A stretch of 64,000 nucleotides of DNA from positions 5,407 to 69,406 of the forward strand of contig CAZBRD010000023.1 in NCBI GenBank assembly GCA_964494205.1, written 5' to 3'. The notes beneath the pieces are model-generated. The model worked only from the letters and a program-made list of their open reading frames with translations, did not search any database and was not told where the DNA came from. The DNA comes from JBBTCX01 sp964494205. Lineage in GTDB: Bacteria; Planctomycetota; Phycisphaerae; UBA1845. Made by a program: the position numbers and the translations under genes. Position 1 is the stretch's first letter, and each line of letters begins with the position of its first letter. Shown piece by piece: positions 1-9,009 of the stretch.

Positions 1-1
1 T

Positions 2-700
2 GTCTTTATCAAGGCGGCGGACGAGAGTGCGGTTGATGCGTTTCAGCAGAAGTCGCGTGAGAAGATGCCGAACGTGACGATTTTTCGCGATGCGGAAGCG
101 GGGCTGGCGAAACAGTTTGCGGTTCCGGATGGGTTCGAATTCAACGGGACGAAGATGCATGCACCCGCGTTGATTCTGCTCGATCAGAAGGGTCAGGAGA
201 TTTTTCGGCACGTGGCGAAGGATGAACGCGACCCGCTGCCGTTTATTGAGTTTCGTTTCAAGATGAGCGAGTTGACGAAGAATCCGAATCTTACGCAATA
301 CAACGTGAAGGATCAGGAACCGGCGATCGCGGGCTACGATCCGGTTTCATACATTGAGTCTTCCAAGGCAGAGAAGGGATCGAAGGAATACCTTTCGACA
401 TATCGCGGCGTCATGTATTACTTTGCGACAGAGAAGCATCGAGATGCGTTCGCGGAGAACCCGGAAAAATATGTCCCTGCGTATGGCGGCTGGTGTGCGA
501 CGGCGATGTCAGACGGAAAGAAAGTTGAAATCGATCCCACGAATTTCAAGGTGACCAACAGTCGCCTGTTCCTCTTCAACAAAGGGTTTTTTGGCAACGC
601 GATCAATGATTGGAACAAGAATGAGCCGACGCTCACCAAGCAAGCAGATGCTGCGTGGGAAAGGCTGGCTCCTGGCGATCTTGAAAGGGCAGGAAAGTGA
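2..700 (+). CDS. YHS domain protein with thioredoxin-like N-terminal part (5' end outside window)
   Basis: The reading frame is open from base 2 and runs to TGA at 698-700, so the gene starts before the window; the first internal ATG (65) is not a believable start because coding continues upstream of it. The visible first third (ending near LILLDQKGQEIFRHV) resembles the end of a thioredoxin-like fold. The middle holds a YHS domain: AIAGYDPVSY, then YRGVMYYFATEKHRDAF and GGWCATAMSDG. YHS domains are small metal-binding modules found in heavy-metal ATPases and in periplasmic proteins of this type. The function in the cell is unknown. No partner gene is visible, since the next gene is 116 bp downstream and unrelated. 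Confidence 0.75.
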   Translation, partial: VFIKAADESAVDAFQQKSREKMPNVTIFRDAEAGLAKQFAVPDGFEFNGTKMHAPALILLDQKGQEIFRHVAKDERDPLPFIEFRFKMSELTKNPNLTQYNVKDQEPAIAGYDPVSYIESSKAEKGSKEYLSTYRGVMYYFATEKHRDAFAENPEKYVPAYGGWCATAMSDGKKVEIDPTNFKVTNSRLFLFNKGFFGNAINDWNKNEPTLTKQADAAWERLAPGDLERAGK

Positions 701-816
701 TGACTGCTAACGCATCAAACCACGTGGTCCTAAGTTTGCAAACTTGGCATCACGAAACCTTAACGTAGTTTGATAGAATAGCCCGGATTGCATTCGAGGG
801 AGCGAGGGATCGAACG

Positions 817-1791
817 ATGTCGAGCGAGAAACTGTCAAGAAGAGAATGGATCAAGCTGACCGCGATCGCCGGGGCGGGGATTGCAACTTCTCCGGCAGGC
901 GCGTTCAGCTTCGCATCGGATGATGTCACGAAGTCGCCGGGGCGTGCATTTCGCATTGCACATTTAACAGACAGTCACACGCAGCCGGAGCGTCGCGCCG
1001 CGGAAGGGACCATCGCGTGCTTGAAGCATGCACAGGGTCTCGACACCAAGCCGGACCTCGTTGTAACCGGCGGCGACCTTATTATGGATTCGTTCGATGC
1101 TGACCGGGCGCGCACGAAACTTCAATGGGACCTGTACACGAAAATCCTCCGCGATGAATGCAGCCTGCCGATCGAACATACGCTGGGAAACCATGACATT
1201 TGGGGCTGGAACAAGAAGAAGAGCGGTGCGTCGGGCACAGAGGCGGATTACGGAAAGAAATGGGCACTAGATACCCTCGGTCTACCGAAGCCCTACCGTA
1301 GTTTCGACCGCGGAGGGTGGCACTTCGTCATTCTCGACAGTGTGATGGGCGACGGTGACGGCTACATCGGCAAGCTGGACGACGAACAATTCGATTGGCT
1401 GGGGAAGGACCTTGGGGCAGTTAATGCGAAGACGCCGGTTATTGTGGTGTCGCACATCCCTATTTTCGCGGCGTGCGTGTTGAATGACCTCAAGGATGAT
1501 GTGGAGAAGACGCGCGAATTCAACGTTCCCGGAAGCTGGATGATGGTTGATGGGAAGCGAATTCGAAAGCTGTTCCGATCGCATCCAAACGTGAAGCTAT
1601 GCCTGAGCGGACACGTGCACCAGCTTGATCGCGTGGACTTTGAAGGCGTCACGTACATCTGCGATGGCGCGGTGAGCGGCGGCTGGTGGAAGGGGCCGAA
1701 CGAGCAGTGCTTCGAAGGATATGGCGTTGTCGATCTGTTCCCCGACGGCAAGTGGGCGCATCAATACAACACGTATGGGTGGAAGGCGTAA
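817..1791 (+). CDS. Tat-exported calcineurin-like metallophosphoesterase
   Basis: The 324-residue protein begins with a twin-arginine signal (SRREWIKL at residues 7-14, then a hydrophobic stretch ending around AGAFSFA), so export of the folded, metal-loaded enzyme by Tat is expected. All core motifs of the metallophosphoesterase family are present: D52-x-H54 (LTDSH), GGD at 85-87, GNHD at 124-127, a later SH (VVSHIPIF) and GHVH near residue 266. These residues bind a dinuclear metal centre. The substrate (a phosphomono- or diester outside the cytoplasm) cannot be told from sequence. A purine-rich AGGGA lies 9 bases before the ATG. It is probably a single-gene unit, convergent with the next gene 44 bp away. 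Confidence 0.88.
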   Translation: MSSEKLSRREWIKLTAIAGAGIATSPAGAFSFASDDVTKSPGRAFRIAHLTDSHTQPERRAAEGTIACLKHAQGLDTKPDLVVTGGDLIMDSFDADRARTKLQWDLYTKILRDECSLPIEHTLGNHDIWGWNKKKSGASGTEADYGKKWALDTLGLPKPYRSFDRGGWHFVILDSVMGDGDGYIGKLDDEQFDWLGKDLGAVNAKTPVIVVSHIPIFAACVLNDLKDDVEKTREFNVPGSWMMVDGKRIRKLFRSHPNVKLCLSGHVHQLDRVDFEGVTYICDGAVSGGWWKGPNEQCFEGYGVVDLFPDGKWAHQYNTYGWKA

Positions 1792-1835
1792 GTGACGCAC
1801 GCGCGGGATCGCAAGACGAGCCCAGTTCGCTCTTG

Positions 1836-3962
1836 TCATGGCCCGGCAAATAAGTTGAGGAATAGGCTGAAGTCAACTTCGTTCACTTCGTTCGACAGAT
1901 CAAAATCGAACACGCAGCGGCAGGTTGCGAGGCTGCCGAGCGCGGTCTGCCCTGTGCTTGTGCATAGTTGGAAACCGCCGAAATCACGCAAGTCAACGTG
2001 GCCGTCGCTGGTGAAATCGCCGGCTGTGTGACTCGTCACTACTTCGTCTGCCCCGATGTCTGAGCGGCAACCGTCGAAGCGCGGCTGGCCGTCGATATCG
2101 GGGGAGTTGTCGCCGCCCGGGCGCGCCGGATCGCCCTGTCCGATGCAGGGGGATTCTTCGCTCAGATGATAATCGTTGTCTGCGTAAGTCAGGGGGTTGT
2201 TGTCCCAGCCTAGTGGTCTGACGAATTGAGGGTTGGTGTCATAGGTTGACACTCCAATGGGAAACACGCTGCTGCGCTGAATGTTGCAGTAACGGATGGA
2301 TGCGGATGTAAGATCGCCGGCCAGTTGACTTCCAACTGGTGATTCATCTGCTACGTTGCCCCAGAAGATGTTGCTGCTGATCGTGGCTTTTCCGCCTGCG
2401 TGAAACAAGCCGCCGCCGGTTTCGGTGGCTGAATTGCCGACGATCGTGTTGCTTGCAACCACGGGATTGGCTTGGGTAAAGAGCGCTCCGCCTCGTTCTG
2501 CTTGGTTAGCGTCGAAGATGTTGCTCAGTATGTGGGCGCGGCCGAATCGATGCTCAATGGCGCCACCGGATGAAGTTGCGGTATTGGCTGAGAATCGCGA
2601 CTGGTTTACCAGCAGACCGCTGCGTTTGTTCAAGATGGCGCCGCCGCTGTATGCGCGGTTCTCGGTGAACGAACAACCGCGGATTTCGAGAATGGCCGGC
2701 AGACCTTCGGCGTGCATCGCGCCGCCGGATTCCTGAGTTTCGTTTCCTGTCAATGTAGTGCCAGTGAATGTCACCGGCGTGGCGGAGGCGGACAGGTAAG
2801 CACCGCCCCCCTGTCCGATCGCGCTGTTCCCTTCAAGAACACAATCGATCCAATCGACCGCGCTGGCCAGTGTCGCGCCCGCGCCAACCGACTCAGTGCG
2901 ATTGAATCCAAGGTAGGTTGAGCGAAGTGTGGCAGGTCCTGCCAGCCACAGGGCTCCGCCGCCGAGGTTGTCGCTCCAGTTGTGCAGGAATGTGCAACCA
3001 GTCATTTGCATGGTGCCACCGCCGTGATAGAGCGCTCCACCCTGGCGATAGGAGCGGTTGTCGATGAAGGTGCCGTCGGAGAGCACGACATGCCCTGTTC
3101 CATTATGAAACCCGCCGCCGCGACCAACCTGTCCGCCGCCGAAAAAAGTGCCGGCGTGCCCGACGGAATTGCGAATGAAGAGGCAGTGATCAAGCGTTAC
3201 GCCGCCGCTGCCGTTGTAGAACCCGCCGCCGCGACCCGCGGATGTGTACGCGGCTTCGTTGTCGGCGAAGATGCAATCGGTGAGCGTGGGTGAACCGGCG
3301 TTGTTGAAGAACCCAGCCCCCTGCCGATAGGCGAAGTTGTTTCGAAAAGTGCAACGAACGAATTGCGGACTACCGTTGATGTTTCGCACGCCCGCGCCGT
3401 CCACGTCGTCGGATGCCCAGAAGTTTGCTGCGCCTCCTTCAATCACGATTCCGTCGATCAGCGTGGTTGGGCCGCAGGTCGAAGTCGTCATCACGTGAAA
3501 CGAGTTCTCGGCTGAACTTGGCAGACCGTCGCATCGTCCTTGTGTGCAGAGGACGTTGCCGCCGTATTGGATGCATTCGCCGATGAACTGACAGGTCGGA
3601 GTTTCGCCGTCGTTTTGCAGCAAATCGCCGCTGAGTATCGTTTCCGGCAATTGGCCGATCGGTCGCTGCGAGGCTTCGATTTCGGTTCCCATGAAGCCGC
3701 CGATGAGCTTGATGCCATCGGGGACGTGAAACGTTGAACTGCGCGAGGTTCCGGGAAGATAGGTTCCGGCTGCGATCCAGATTTCGTCGTCGGCCGATGC
3801 AACAGTCAAAGCTGGTTGCAGATCATTGAGTGCATCTGACCACGAGTGGCCAGTCGAGGAACCTGTTGCGCTAGCATCGACAAACCAGACCGTTTGCGCG
3901 GGCACGTCCGTCGAAGCCAGCAATAGGCAGGTGATGACAGTCAGTGATTCAATTCGTCTCAT
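1836..3962 (-). CDS. secreted right-handed beta-helix protein with C-terminal dockerin-like segment
   Basis: A signal peptide (hydrophobic ITCLLLAST, cleavage near VPAQ) is followed by WFVDASATG and many repeats of the kind GGGFYNG.G.VTL..C.F..N, which form the coils of a pectin-lyase-like right-handed beta-helix ('choice-of-anchor Q' type proteins, common in Planctomycetota). The last 60 residues hold a dockerin-like pair: GDFTSDGHVDLRDF and FDFDLSNEVNEVDF, each a calcium-loop-like pattern followed by a short helix. The protein is probably a surface or extracellular polysaccharide-binding or structural protein; no catalytic residues were identified. The start codon overlaps the stop of the upstream gene (ATGA), so the two are translationally coupled. 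No Shine-Dalgarno sequence is visible, in line with coupling. Confidence 0.82.
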   Translation of the reverse strand: MRRIESLTVITCLLLASTDVPAQTVWFVDASATGSSTGHSWSDALNDLQPALTVASADDEIWIAAGTYLPGTSRSSTFHVPDGIKLIGGFMGTEIEASQRPIGQLPETILSGDLLQNDGETPTCQFIGECIQYGGNVLCTQGRCDGLPSSAENSFHVMTTSTCGPTTLIDGIVIEGGAANFWASDDVDGAGVRNINGSPQFVRCTFRNNFAYRQGAGFFNNAGSPTLTDCIFADNEAAYTSAGRGGGFYNGSGGVTLDHCLFIRNSVGHAGTFFGGGQVGRGGGFHNGTGHVVLSDGTFIDNRSYRQGGALYHGGGTMQMTGCTFLHNWSDNLGGGALWLAGPATLRSTYLGFNRTESVGAGATLASAVDWIDCVLEGNSAIGQGGGAYLSASATPVTFTGTTLTGNETQESGGAMHAEGLPAILEIRGCSFTENRAYSGGAILNKRSGLLVNQSRFSANTATSSGGAIEHRFGRAHILSNIFDANQAERGGALFTQANPVVASNTIVGNSATETGGGLFHAGGKATISSNIFWGNVADESPVGSQLAGDLTSASIRYCNIQRSSVFPIGVSTYDTNPQFVRPLGWDNNPLTYADNDYHLSEESPCIGQGDPARPGGDNSPDIDGQPRFDGCRSDIGADEVVTSHTAGDFTSDGHVDLRDFGGFQLCTSTGQTALGSLATCRCVFDFDLSNEVNEVDFSLFLNLFAGP

Positions 3963-4405
3963 CTACGACGAATATCGGTCTGCACCGCGATGACGGATTG
4001 GCAAATCACTTCGCGTTCGTTGGTCCCGCGTGGGTAATCGCTGTCGAGTCTGTCCCCCCCGCCGTCGGCTGCGGCTAGACAGTCGACCAATCGCCATGTT
4101 GTCGAATCGCGGCGGACATGGGCCTGCACCTGCCATCCACGGACAGCGAGAAACTGGCGGAGATGCTCTGTGATCAGAGCCGATGCCATCGCCGGCTCGA
4201 TAAACAAGTCGTCATCAGATGGAGACGGAAATGCGCCTGAAGGGTCATTGGTACGCGTGAGTATCCAAGCTGATTGGTCCGGTTCCACGCCCGGTAGCCA
4301 GACGAGCATTTCCTGCATTTCGGAATCGTCTGACGCAGGCCAACAGGGTGAACTGGCGATCTCGATCGCACGGCGGGTCAGTTCGTAAAGTTCCTTTCCA
4401 TCCAC
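3959..4405 (-). CDS. hypothetical protein coupled to the beta-helix gene
   Basis: 148 residues with a GTG start; GGGA lies about 8 bases upstream. There is no signal peptide and no membrane segment. The composition is acidic (e.g. PSPSDDDLFIEP) and the middle contains QAHVRRDSTTWRLVDCLA, giving a mixed alpha/beta impression. I do not recognise the family. The 4-bp ATGA overlap with the secreted beta-helix gene suggests that the two are made together, but nothing shows what this protein does. Confidence 0.6.
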   Translation of the reverse strand: MDGKELYELTRRAIEIASSPCWPASDDSEMQEMLVWLPGVEPDQSAWILTRTNDPSGAFPSPSDDDLFIEPAMASALITEHLRQFLAVRGWQVQAHVRRDSTTWRLVDCLAAADGGGDRLDSDYPRGTNEREVICQSVIAVQTDIRRR

Positions 4406-4417
4406 AAATAATTCCCG

Positions 4418-4753
4418 TCAGCCCGCGACTTGCTTGTTGGGGTTCGGCGCCATGGCCACCAAGAGCACCAGACGCTTATCCGAGTTGTTTTCAACGCCGT
4501 GCAATTCGCCGGGTTTCGCGAATGCGAGACCGCCTGGCCCCAATGTCTCAATGCGATGGCCGATGGTAAACGTGCCGCGACCTTCGATCACGAAATAGAA
4601 CTTGGTTGCATCATCGTGGCGGTGCACGGCCTGTGTTTGGCCCGGCTCCAGGCAATACAGATCGCAGAACATGTCCTTTGTCTGGTCGAGGTTTACTTTC
4701 TGCATCTTGTCCGGCAGGAATCGATGCCTTGTGCGAGTGTCAGTGAAGCTCAT
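4418..4753 (-). CDS. cupin-domain protein
   Basis: A small single-domain cupin of about 111 residues. Metal-binding motif 1 is visible as HRHDDATKFYFVIEGRGTF (two His, then a Glu) and motif 2 as GELHGVENNSD. The family ranges from sugar-binding to dioxygenase functions; the substrate here is unknown. I place the start at the ATG at 4753 because AAAGG sits 8 bases before it and because a longer reading frame would run into the divergent transporter gene. It lies 12 bp downstream of the start of the small hypothetical gene on the same strand, so it may be the first gene of a three-gene unit with that gene and the beta-helix gene. Confidence 0.75.
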   Translation of the reverse strand: MSFTDTRTRHRFLPDKMQKVNLDQTKDMFCDLYCLEPGQTQAVHRHDDATKFYFVIEGRGTFTIGHRIETLGPGGLAFAKPGELHGVENNSDKRLVLLVAMAPNPNKQVAG

Positions 4754-4795
4754 GTTTTGGGCCTTTGTATTCTTCCGATGCAAATCTGAAACAAT

Positions 4796-6160
4796 GTGTG
4801 GAGTCACCCGTCGACACAGAATACATTCTCATCCGTGGATGGGAAATCGAATTCACCGGCCCGCGCGCGGACATGGCGGCGCCTCGAATGGTTGGCTATT
4901 AACCAGTCGACGCTCGCGCTACTTGGCGCGATCTTCCTGGTCTCGGCCGCTACTGAGTTATGGTCGCCGCTGATTCCGAATTACCTCAAAGACCTGCAAT
5001 CTCCAAACGGCCAACTCACCACGCGGTTGATTCTGCTCGTGGGGTTGTACGGACTCCTCCATGATGCGCTGGAAGCTGTCAATTACTTTGTCGGCGGAGC
5101 CATCGGCGCCTGGATTAACACGCGTCGTGCACTGATTCTTTTCAACATTGTTCCACTTGCGGGATTGGCCATGCTTTACTTCGCCAAAAACTGGTTGGGA
5201 GTATTCGTGGCTATTCCGTTCGTCCTTCTCTGGAATAGTCTGTCTGGCCCGGCGGTGATTTCGGTGGTTGGTGAATCCGTCGCTCCCGCACGGCGGACGA
5301 TGGCGTTCGCGCTGCAATCGATCTTCAAACGACTCTCTCGAATTCTCGTTTATTCCATCAGTGGCCTATCGATCTGGTTTTTGGGGAGCGCAACGGGCTT
5401 TCGTGTCAACGTCGTAGGCGCCGCTGGATTCGTGATGTTGGCGATCTTCATTCAGTTTCGCTATCAGCGGACCGCGTTCGTGGATCAGCATACGCTGATC
5501 CACCGGCCGCTCGTGCTGCTTCGGCGGTTTGATCCACAGCTCAAGCGCTTGCTAGTGTCGGACATTCTGTCACGCTGGGCGGAAGGCATGGCGGGTCCCT
5601 TCATCATACTTTTTTGTGTTCCTATATTGTCCCATCGTGCAAGCGATGGGGTTGCGGCCTATTCGTGGTATCTGCTGAGTATTCAAGCGGCGACCAGCAT
5701 GGTGCTTTATCTGATCATCGGACCACTGGCGAGCCGGGAAGGTCTGGCGAAAAAGCCGTACATCGGTCTCACGTTCCTGTTCTTTGCCTTGTTCCCCATC
5801 GGCATTGCGTTGCTGGGTCCGTCTTTTGGTTTCTGGGGTTTGGTCGTTGCATTTGTGCTTGGCGGCGCTAGAGAAATCGGCGAACCGGCTCGCAAAGCGA
5901 TGGTGGCTGATCTTGTCCCTCCTGAACTTCGAACACAGTCGATCGGTTTGTATTGGAGCATTCGGAGCTTGGCCGTCATGCTGGCCTCCCCGATCGGCGC
6001 GCTGCTGTGGATCATCGGCGAGCGTTGGTCGAAGGGACTCGGACCGTATTGTACGTTTCTGGCCGCGGGCTTGGTGGGCGCGATCGGAGCCGTTGTCTTC
6101 TTCATCCGTTTCGGGCGAGGTTACCAGCAAGATGGCATGAAACCAGGTGCGATGGACTAG
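4796..6160 (+). CDS. MFS-type transporter
   Basis: 454 residues with about 12 hydrophobic segments, the first around LALLGAIFLVSAATELW and the last near the C-terminus (FLAAGLVGAIGAVVFFIRF). The mid-protein stretch GGAREIGEPARKAMVADLVPPELR matches the conserved loop before the eleventh helix region of drug/metabolite MFS carriers. The substrate is unknown. The start is a GTG without a clear ribosome site, and the first 35 residues are hydrophilic, so the true start could be further in. It is divergent from the cupin gene (42 bp apart). Its 3' end overlaps the convergent ABC ATPase gene by 59 bp. Confidence 0.75.
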   Translation: MWSHPSTQNTFSSVDGKSNSPARARTWRRLEWLAINQSTLALLGAIFLVSAATELWSPLIPNYLKDLQSPNGQLTTRLILLVGLYGLLHDALEAVNYFVGGAIGAWINTRRALILFNIVPLAGLAMLYFAKNWLGVFVAIPFVLLWNSLSGPAVISVVGESVAPARRTMAFALQSIFKRLSRILVYSISGLSIWFLGSATGFRVNVVGAAGFVMLAIFIQFRYQRTAFVDQHTLIHRPLVLLRRFDPQLKRLLVSDILSRWAEGMAGPFIILFCVPILSHRASDGVAAYSWYLLSIQAATSMVLYLIIGPLASREGLAKKPYIGLTFLFFALFPIGIALLGPSFGFWGLVVAFVLGGAREIGEPARKAMVADLVPPELRTQSIGLYWSIRSLAVMLASPIGALLWIIGERWSKGLGPYCTFLAAGLVGAIGAVVFFIRFGRGYQQDGMKPGAMD

Positions 6161-7112
6161 TCGAGGATCTTGCTTCCAGCTTAGGTGCCACGCGCCGGCA
6201 CTCATCCGTCGCAAACTGGCAGCGCGGATGAAAGCGGCACCCAGACGGGGGATTAGCCGGGTCCGGAGGATCCCCTGGAACGATGACTCTTTCTTTTCGA
6301 ACGGTTGGGTCGAGTTGAGGTACGGCTGAGAACAGCGCCATGGTGTAAGGGTGCTGCGGGTTGCGGAACAAGTCCTCGGACCGTGCATACTCTACGATCT
6401 TGCCGAGGTACATCACCGCGATCCAATCGGCGACATGCTCGACGACGGCGAGGTTGTGCGAGATGAACAGGTAGGTCAGGCCCAGCTCGCGCTGGAGTTC
6501 AGCCAGCAGATTCAGAATCTGGGATTGAACGGACACGTCCAGCGCGCTGACCGGTTCGTCGCAGACGATGAGCTTCGGTGAAAGTGCGATCGCCCGCGCG
6601 ATGCAGACACGCTGCCGCTGACCGCCGGAAAGTTCGTGGGGATATCGATGCACGAACGATCGCTGGAGGCCCACGCGTTCCAGCAGGTCCTCCACCCGCT
6701 TCCGTCGATTGCCGCTTGTCCCTTGATGACGAACGACCATCGGTTCTTCAATGGACGCGCCGATGGTCATCCTGGGATTGAGACTGCCGTTGGGGTCCTG
6801 GAACACAAGCTGCACGTTGCGGCGAAGGTCGCGCAGTTTGCCCGGTGAAAGTGCCAGAATATCGAGGCCGTCCAGGAAAATCTGTCCGTGTGCCGGTTCG
6901 ACCAGCCGAAGAATGGATCGGCCCAGCGTGGTCTTTCCGCACCCGCTTTCGCCGACGATGCCAAGCGTGGTGCTTTTTGCAACTTCGAACGAGACGTCAT
7001 CGACCGCCCGCAGATGAGTGTGATTGGGGTGGAATCCGTTTGCTTTGATGGGAAAGTCAGTGGACAAGCCGCGCACTGAGAGCAGAACCGGGTTTTCCCT
7101 TGCCATTGCCAC
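6102..7112 (-). CDS. oligopeptide/dipeptide ABC transporter ATP-binding protein (OppF/DppF type)
   Basis: 336 residues, the usual length for OppF/DppF. Visible motifs: Walker A GESGCGKTT, Q-loop FQDPNGSLNPRMT, signature LSGGQRQRV, Walker B LIVCDEPVSALD, and switch His in FISHNLAV. The C-terminal oligopeptide-transporter extension (HPYTMALFSAVP, then Cys-containing GCRFHPRCQFATDEC) is typical of this subfamily and can bind an iron-sulfur cluster in some members. No permease, binding protein or OppD partner lies nearby, so it is an orphan here. The start could be either of two ATGs two codons apart (7112 or 7106). Confidence 0.88.
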   Translation of the reverse strand: MAMARENPVLLSVRGLSTDFPIKANGFHPNHTHLRAVDDVSFEVAKSTTLGIVGESGCGKTTLGRSILRLVEPAHGQIFLDGLDILALSPGKLRDLRRNVQLVFQDPNGSLNPRMTIGASIEEPMVVRHQGTSGNRRKRVEDLLERVGLQRSFVHRYPHELSGGQRQRVCIARAIALSPKLIVCDEPVSALDVSVQSQILNLLAELQRELGLTYLFISHNLAVVEHVADWIAVMYLGKIVEYARSEDLFRNPQHPYTMALFSAVPQLDPTVRKERVIVPGDPPDPANPPSGCRFHPRCQFATDECRRVAPKLEARSSTSPSHLVSCHLAGNLARNG

Positions 7113-7241
7113 GCGAGCTTCACGATCCTTCCTAAACGCTCCCGCTGTAACAAAAAGGCCATTCTAAGTGAGATATGGCAGTTCCGTCAGGCGATTGTCT
7201 AATCTTTCATAGGGTGAGGTTCCATTGAACTGGCAGCCGCC

Positions 7242-7260
7242 TATCGGGTACACTCCGATA
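7242..7260. promoter_or_regulatory. small inverted repeat in the divergent intergenic region
   Basis: TATCGG and CCGATA form a 6-bp inverted repeat with a 7-base spacer, in the 203-bp gap between the divergent ABC ATPase and YWTD propeller genes. It could be an operator or an mRNA hairpin. No convincing -35/-10 pair was recognised around it. Confidence 0.2.
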
Positions 7261-7315
7261 AGTTTTGGGGTTTAAGCCGGCTCATGACCCTTTCTAGGGG
7301 GACGGAGAGAAGACC

Positions 7316-8740
7316 ATGTTTCGTTCAGGAACAATTCAACGAATTCTAGTTGTGCTGGGTGCTCTTGCATCTCAGGTCAGCGCGCAGCACGTTTACTGGG
7401 CCGATCTTGCCAACAATGGGGCGGGGCGGATTGCACGCGGGAATCTGGACGGTTCGAATGTCATTGACGTGACAACCACCGGTTTCGCACAACAGCCCTC
7501 TTCAGTGGCCATCGATCAAATCGAGGCAAAGATCTACTGGACCGACGGGCTGGCCCTGGGTGGTGCGGGCGCCGTGCACCGGGCGAATCTGAACGGATCG
7601 AACTCAGAGATGATCGTCCCCAACGCAGGCCTATCGAGCGGTATCGCCGTGGACGCAATCAACGGCAAAGTCTACTGGACCTCCTTTGAGGGCGTGTATC
7701 GCGCGAATCTGGACGGTTCGGATGTGGAGCCGCTGATTCCACCCAGTGATGTGGGATTTGGGGCCTACGGCGTAGCGGTAGACTTGCTGCACAATCGCCT
7801 TTTCTGGACCGAATTCCAAACGTCCCCGAGCATCGTGGGGCGAATCCTATCGGCAAACCTTGATGGGACTGACATTGATATCGTTTACGACGTGAACGGG
7901 ACCGGTCCGGTTGCTATTGCGTTGAACCCATCCGGCGGAACTATGTACTGGGTCGATTCTATTGAGCGAATCCTGCGTCGTGCCAATTTGAACGGGTCCG
8001 GCATTGTGCATATGACGCCGGCTTCGGGGGCGGAGTTCCCCACGGGTGTGGCTGTCGACGTGGACAACGGGAAGGTGTACTGGTCGCTGTCTGATTTGCT
8101 GGATGGCATTGGGCGCATCCGTCGATCGAACCTTGATGGTTCTATGGTAGAGAATTACCAGGGAGCGCTTTTTGATCCCAAAGGCATCGTCGTGCGTACG
8201 ACACCCGGCATTATTTCGACCAGCCCGGAGTACTGCTCGATCGACGCTCGACAGCCGTATGCCATTAATAACGCCAGTATTGTCTATGGCTGGATGGTGG
8301 TGGATGTGCTTTTCAGCGATGTGCTTCCATCGCCGTTGGGAATCGAAGATTTCGCGGTTATCGAACATGGCGGCACCGGTGTTGTCCCCGGTGTGGCGAC
8401 CGTGATGAGCCTTGGACCGGCAGAAGTGCGCGTTACGCTTTCTGAACCGATTGAGCCGGGTATCTGGACTTGTGTTTACAACAATGGAAGTGGAACTAAA
8501 ACGTGCCTTGGCTACCTGCCGGCTGACGTGAACAGCGACCGGAGCAGCAGCCCCGTCGACATTTTGAGATTGATCGACAACCTTAACGGGGTCATTGTTC
8601 CGCCCTACGGTAACTGGCAAACCGATGCGAATCGTTCCGGTGCGGCTGAACCGTCGGACGTGCTACGAGTCATCGACCTTCTCAACGGTGCGGACGCATT
8701 CAATCCGTGGAACGGCGCGTCGCTGCCGCCGTGTCCGTAG
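7316..8740 (+). CDS. secreted YWTD-type beta-propeller protein with dockerin-like C-terminus
   Basis: 474 residues with a signal peptide (IQRILVVLGALASQVSA|Q). Residues 25-300 carry LDL-receptor-like YWTD repeats (VYWADL, IYWTDG, VYWTSF, LFWTEF, MYWVDS, VYWSLS), each followed by RANLDGS-type turns. Six such repeats normally close a six-bladed propeller. A separate beta domain follows (CSIDARQPYAIN onward). The last 70 residues are a double dockerin-like unit (DVNSDRSSSPVDILRLIDNLNG and DANRSGAAEPSDVLRVIDLLNG) ending in PWNGASLPPCP. GGAGAG lies just before the ATG. The gene at 12677-14866 is a longer paralogue. The likely role is extracellular binding. Confidence 0.85.
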   Translation: MFRSGTIQRILVVLGALASQVSAQHVYWADLANNGAGRIARGNLDGSNVIDVTTTGFAQQPSSVAIDQIEAKIYWTDGLALGGAGAVHRANLNGSNSEMIVPNAGLSSGIAVDAINGKVYWTSFEGVYRANLDGSDVEPLIPPSDVGFGAYGVAVDLLHNRLFWTEFQTSPSIVGRILSANLDGTDIDIVYDVNGTGPVAIALNPSGGTMYWVDSIERILRRANLNGSGIVHMTPASGAEFPTGVAVDVDNGKVYWSLSDLLDGIGRIRRSNLDGSMVENYQGALFDPKGIVVRTTPGIISTSPEYCSIDARQPYAINNASIVYGWMVVDVLFSDVLPSPLGIEDFAVIEHGGTGVVPGVATVMSLGPAEVRVTLSEPIEPGIWTCVYNNGSGTKTCLGYLPADVNSDRSSSPVDILRLIDNLNGVIVPPYGNWQTDANRSGAAEPSDVLRVIDLLNGADAFNPWNGASLPPCP

Positions 8741-8778
8741 TCAGAGAGAGTTGCACGCATGTGCACACTCACTGTCCG

Positions 8779-8811
8779 CCACGGCCAAGCCGCGGCTTGA
8801 CGGTGCCACCC
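8779..8811. repeat. palindromic intergenic repeat, copy 1
   Basis: A 33-bp element: CACGGCCAAGC, loop CGCG, GCTTGACGGTG, then CCACCC. It can fold as a hairpin whose centre CAAGCCGCGGCTTG is a perfect palindrome. A second copy of the same length with a different 4-base loop lies at 18094-18126, also between genes. Such mobile hairpin elements (REP/MITE-like) are dispersed in many genomes. It lies in the 269-bp gap between the propeller gene and the aldehyde dehydrogenase gene. Confidence 0.6.
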
Positions 8812-9009
8812 ACCGCGCTGCCCAAAGGACCAGTTAGGCGCTTGGCCTATCGCGACGAAGGGTTACGCCAAGTTCGTTTTCCGCGTATATTTCAATTGTG
8901 TCGACTGTGAATCTCGGTCAGCCGAATCGAGGATCGCAGCGATTTGAATTCGTGCGCGGTGCACCGTACGCCCGCGCCATCATTTGCATAGGAATTCCTG
9001 GGCCATCGC

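Noticed and set aside
5570..6388. 272-codon minus-strand frame over the MFS gene
   Set aside because: Arg/Gln/His-rich shadow; the MFS membrane pattern on the plus strand and the ABC ATPase C-terminus explain the DNA.
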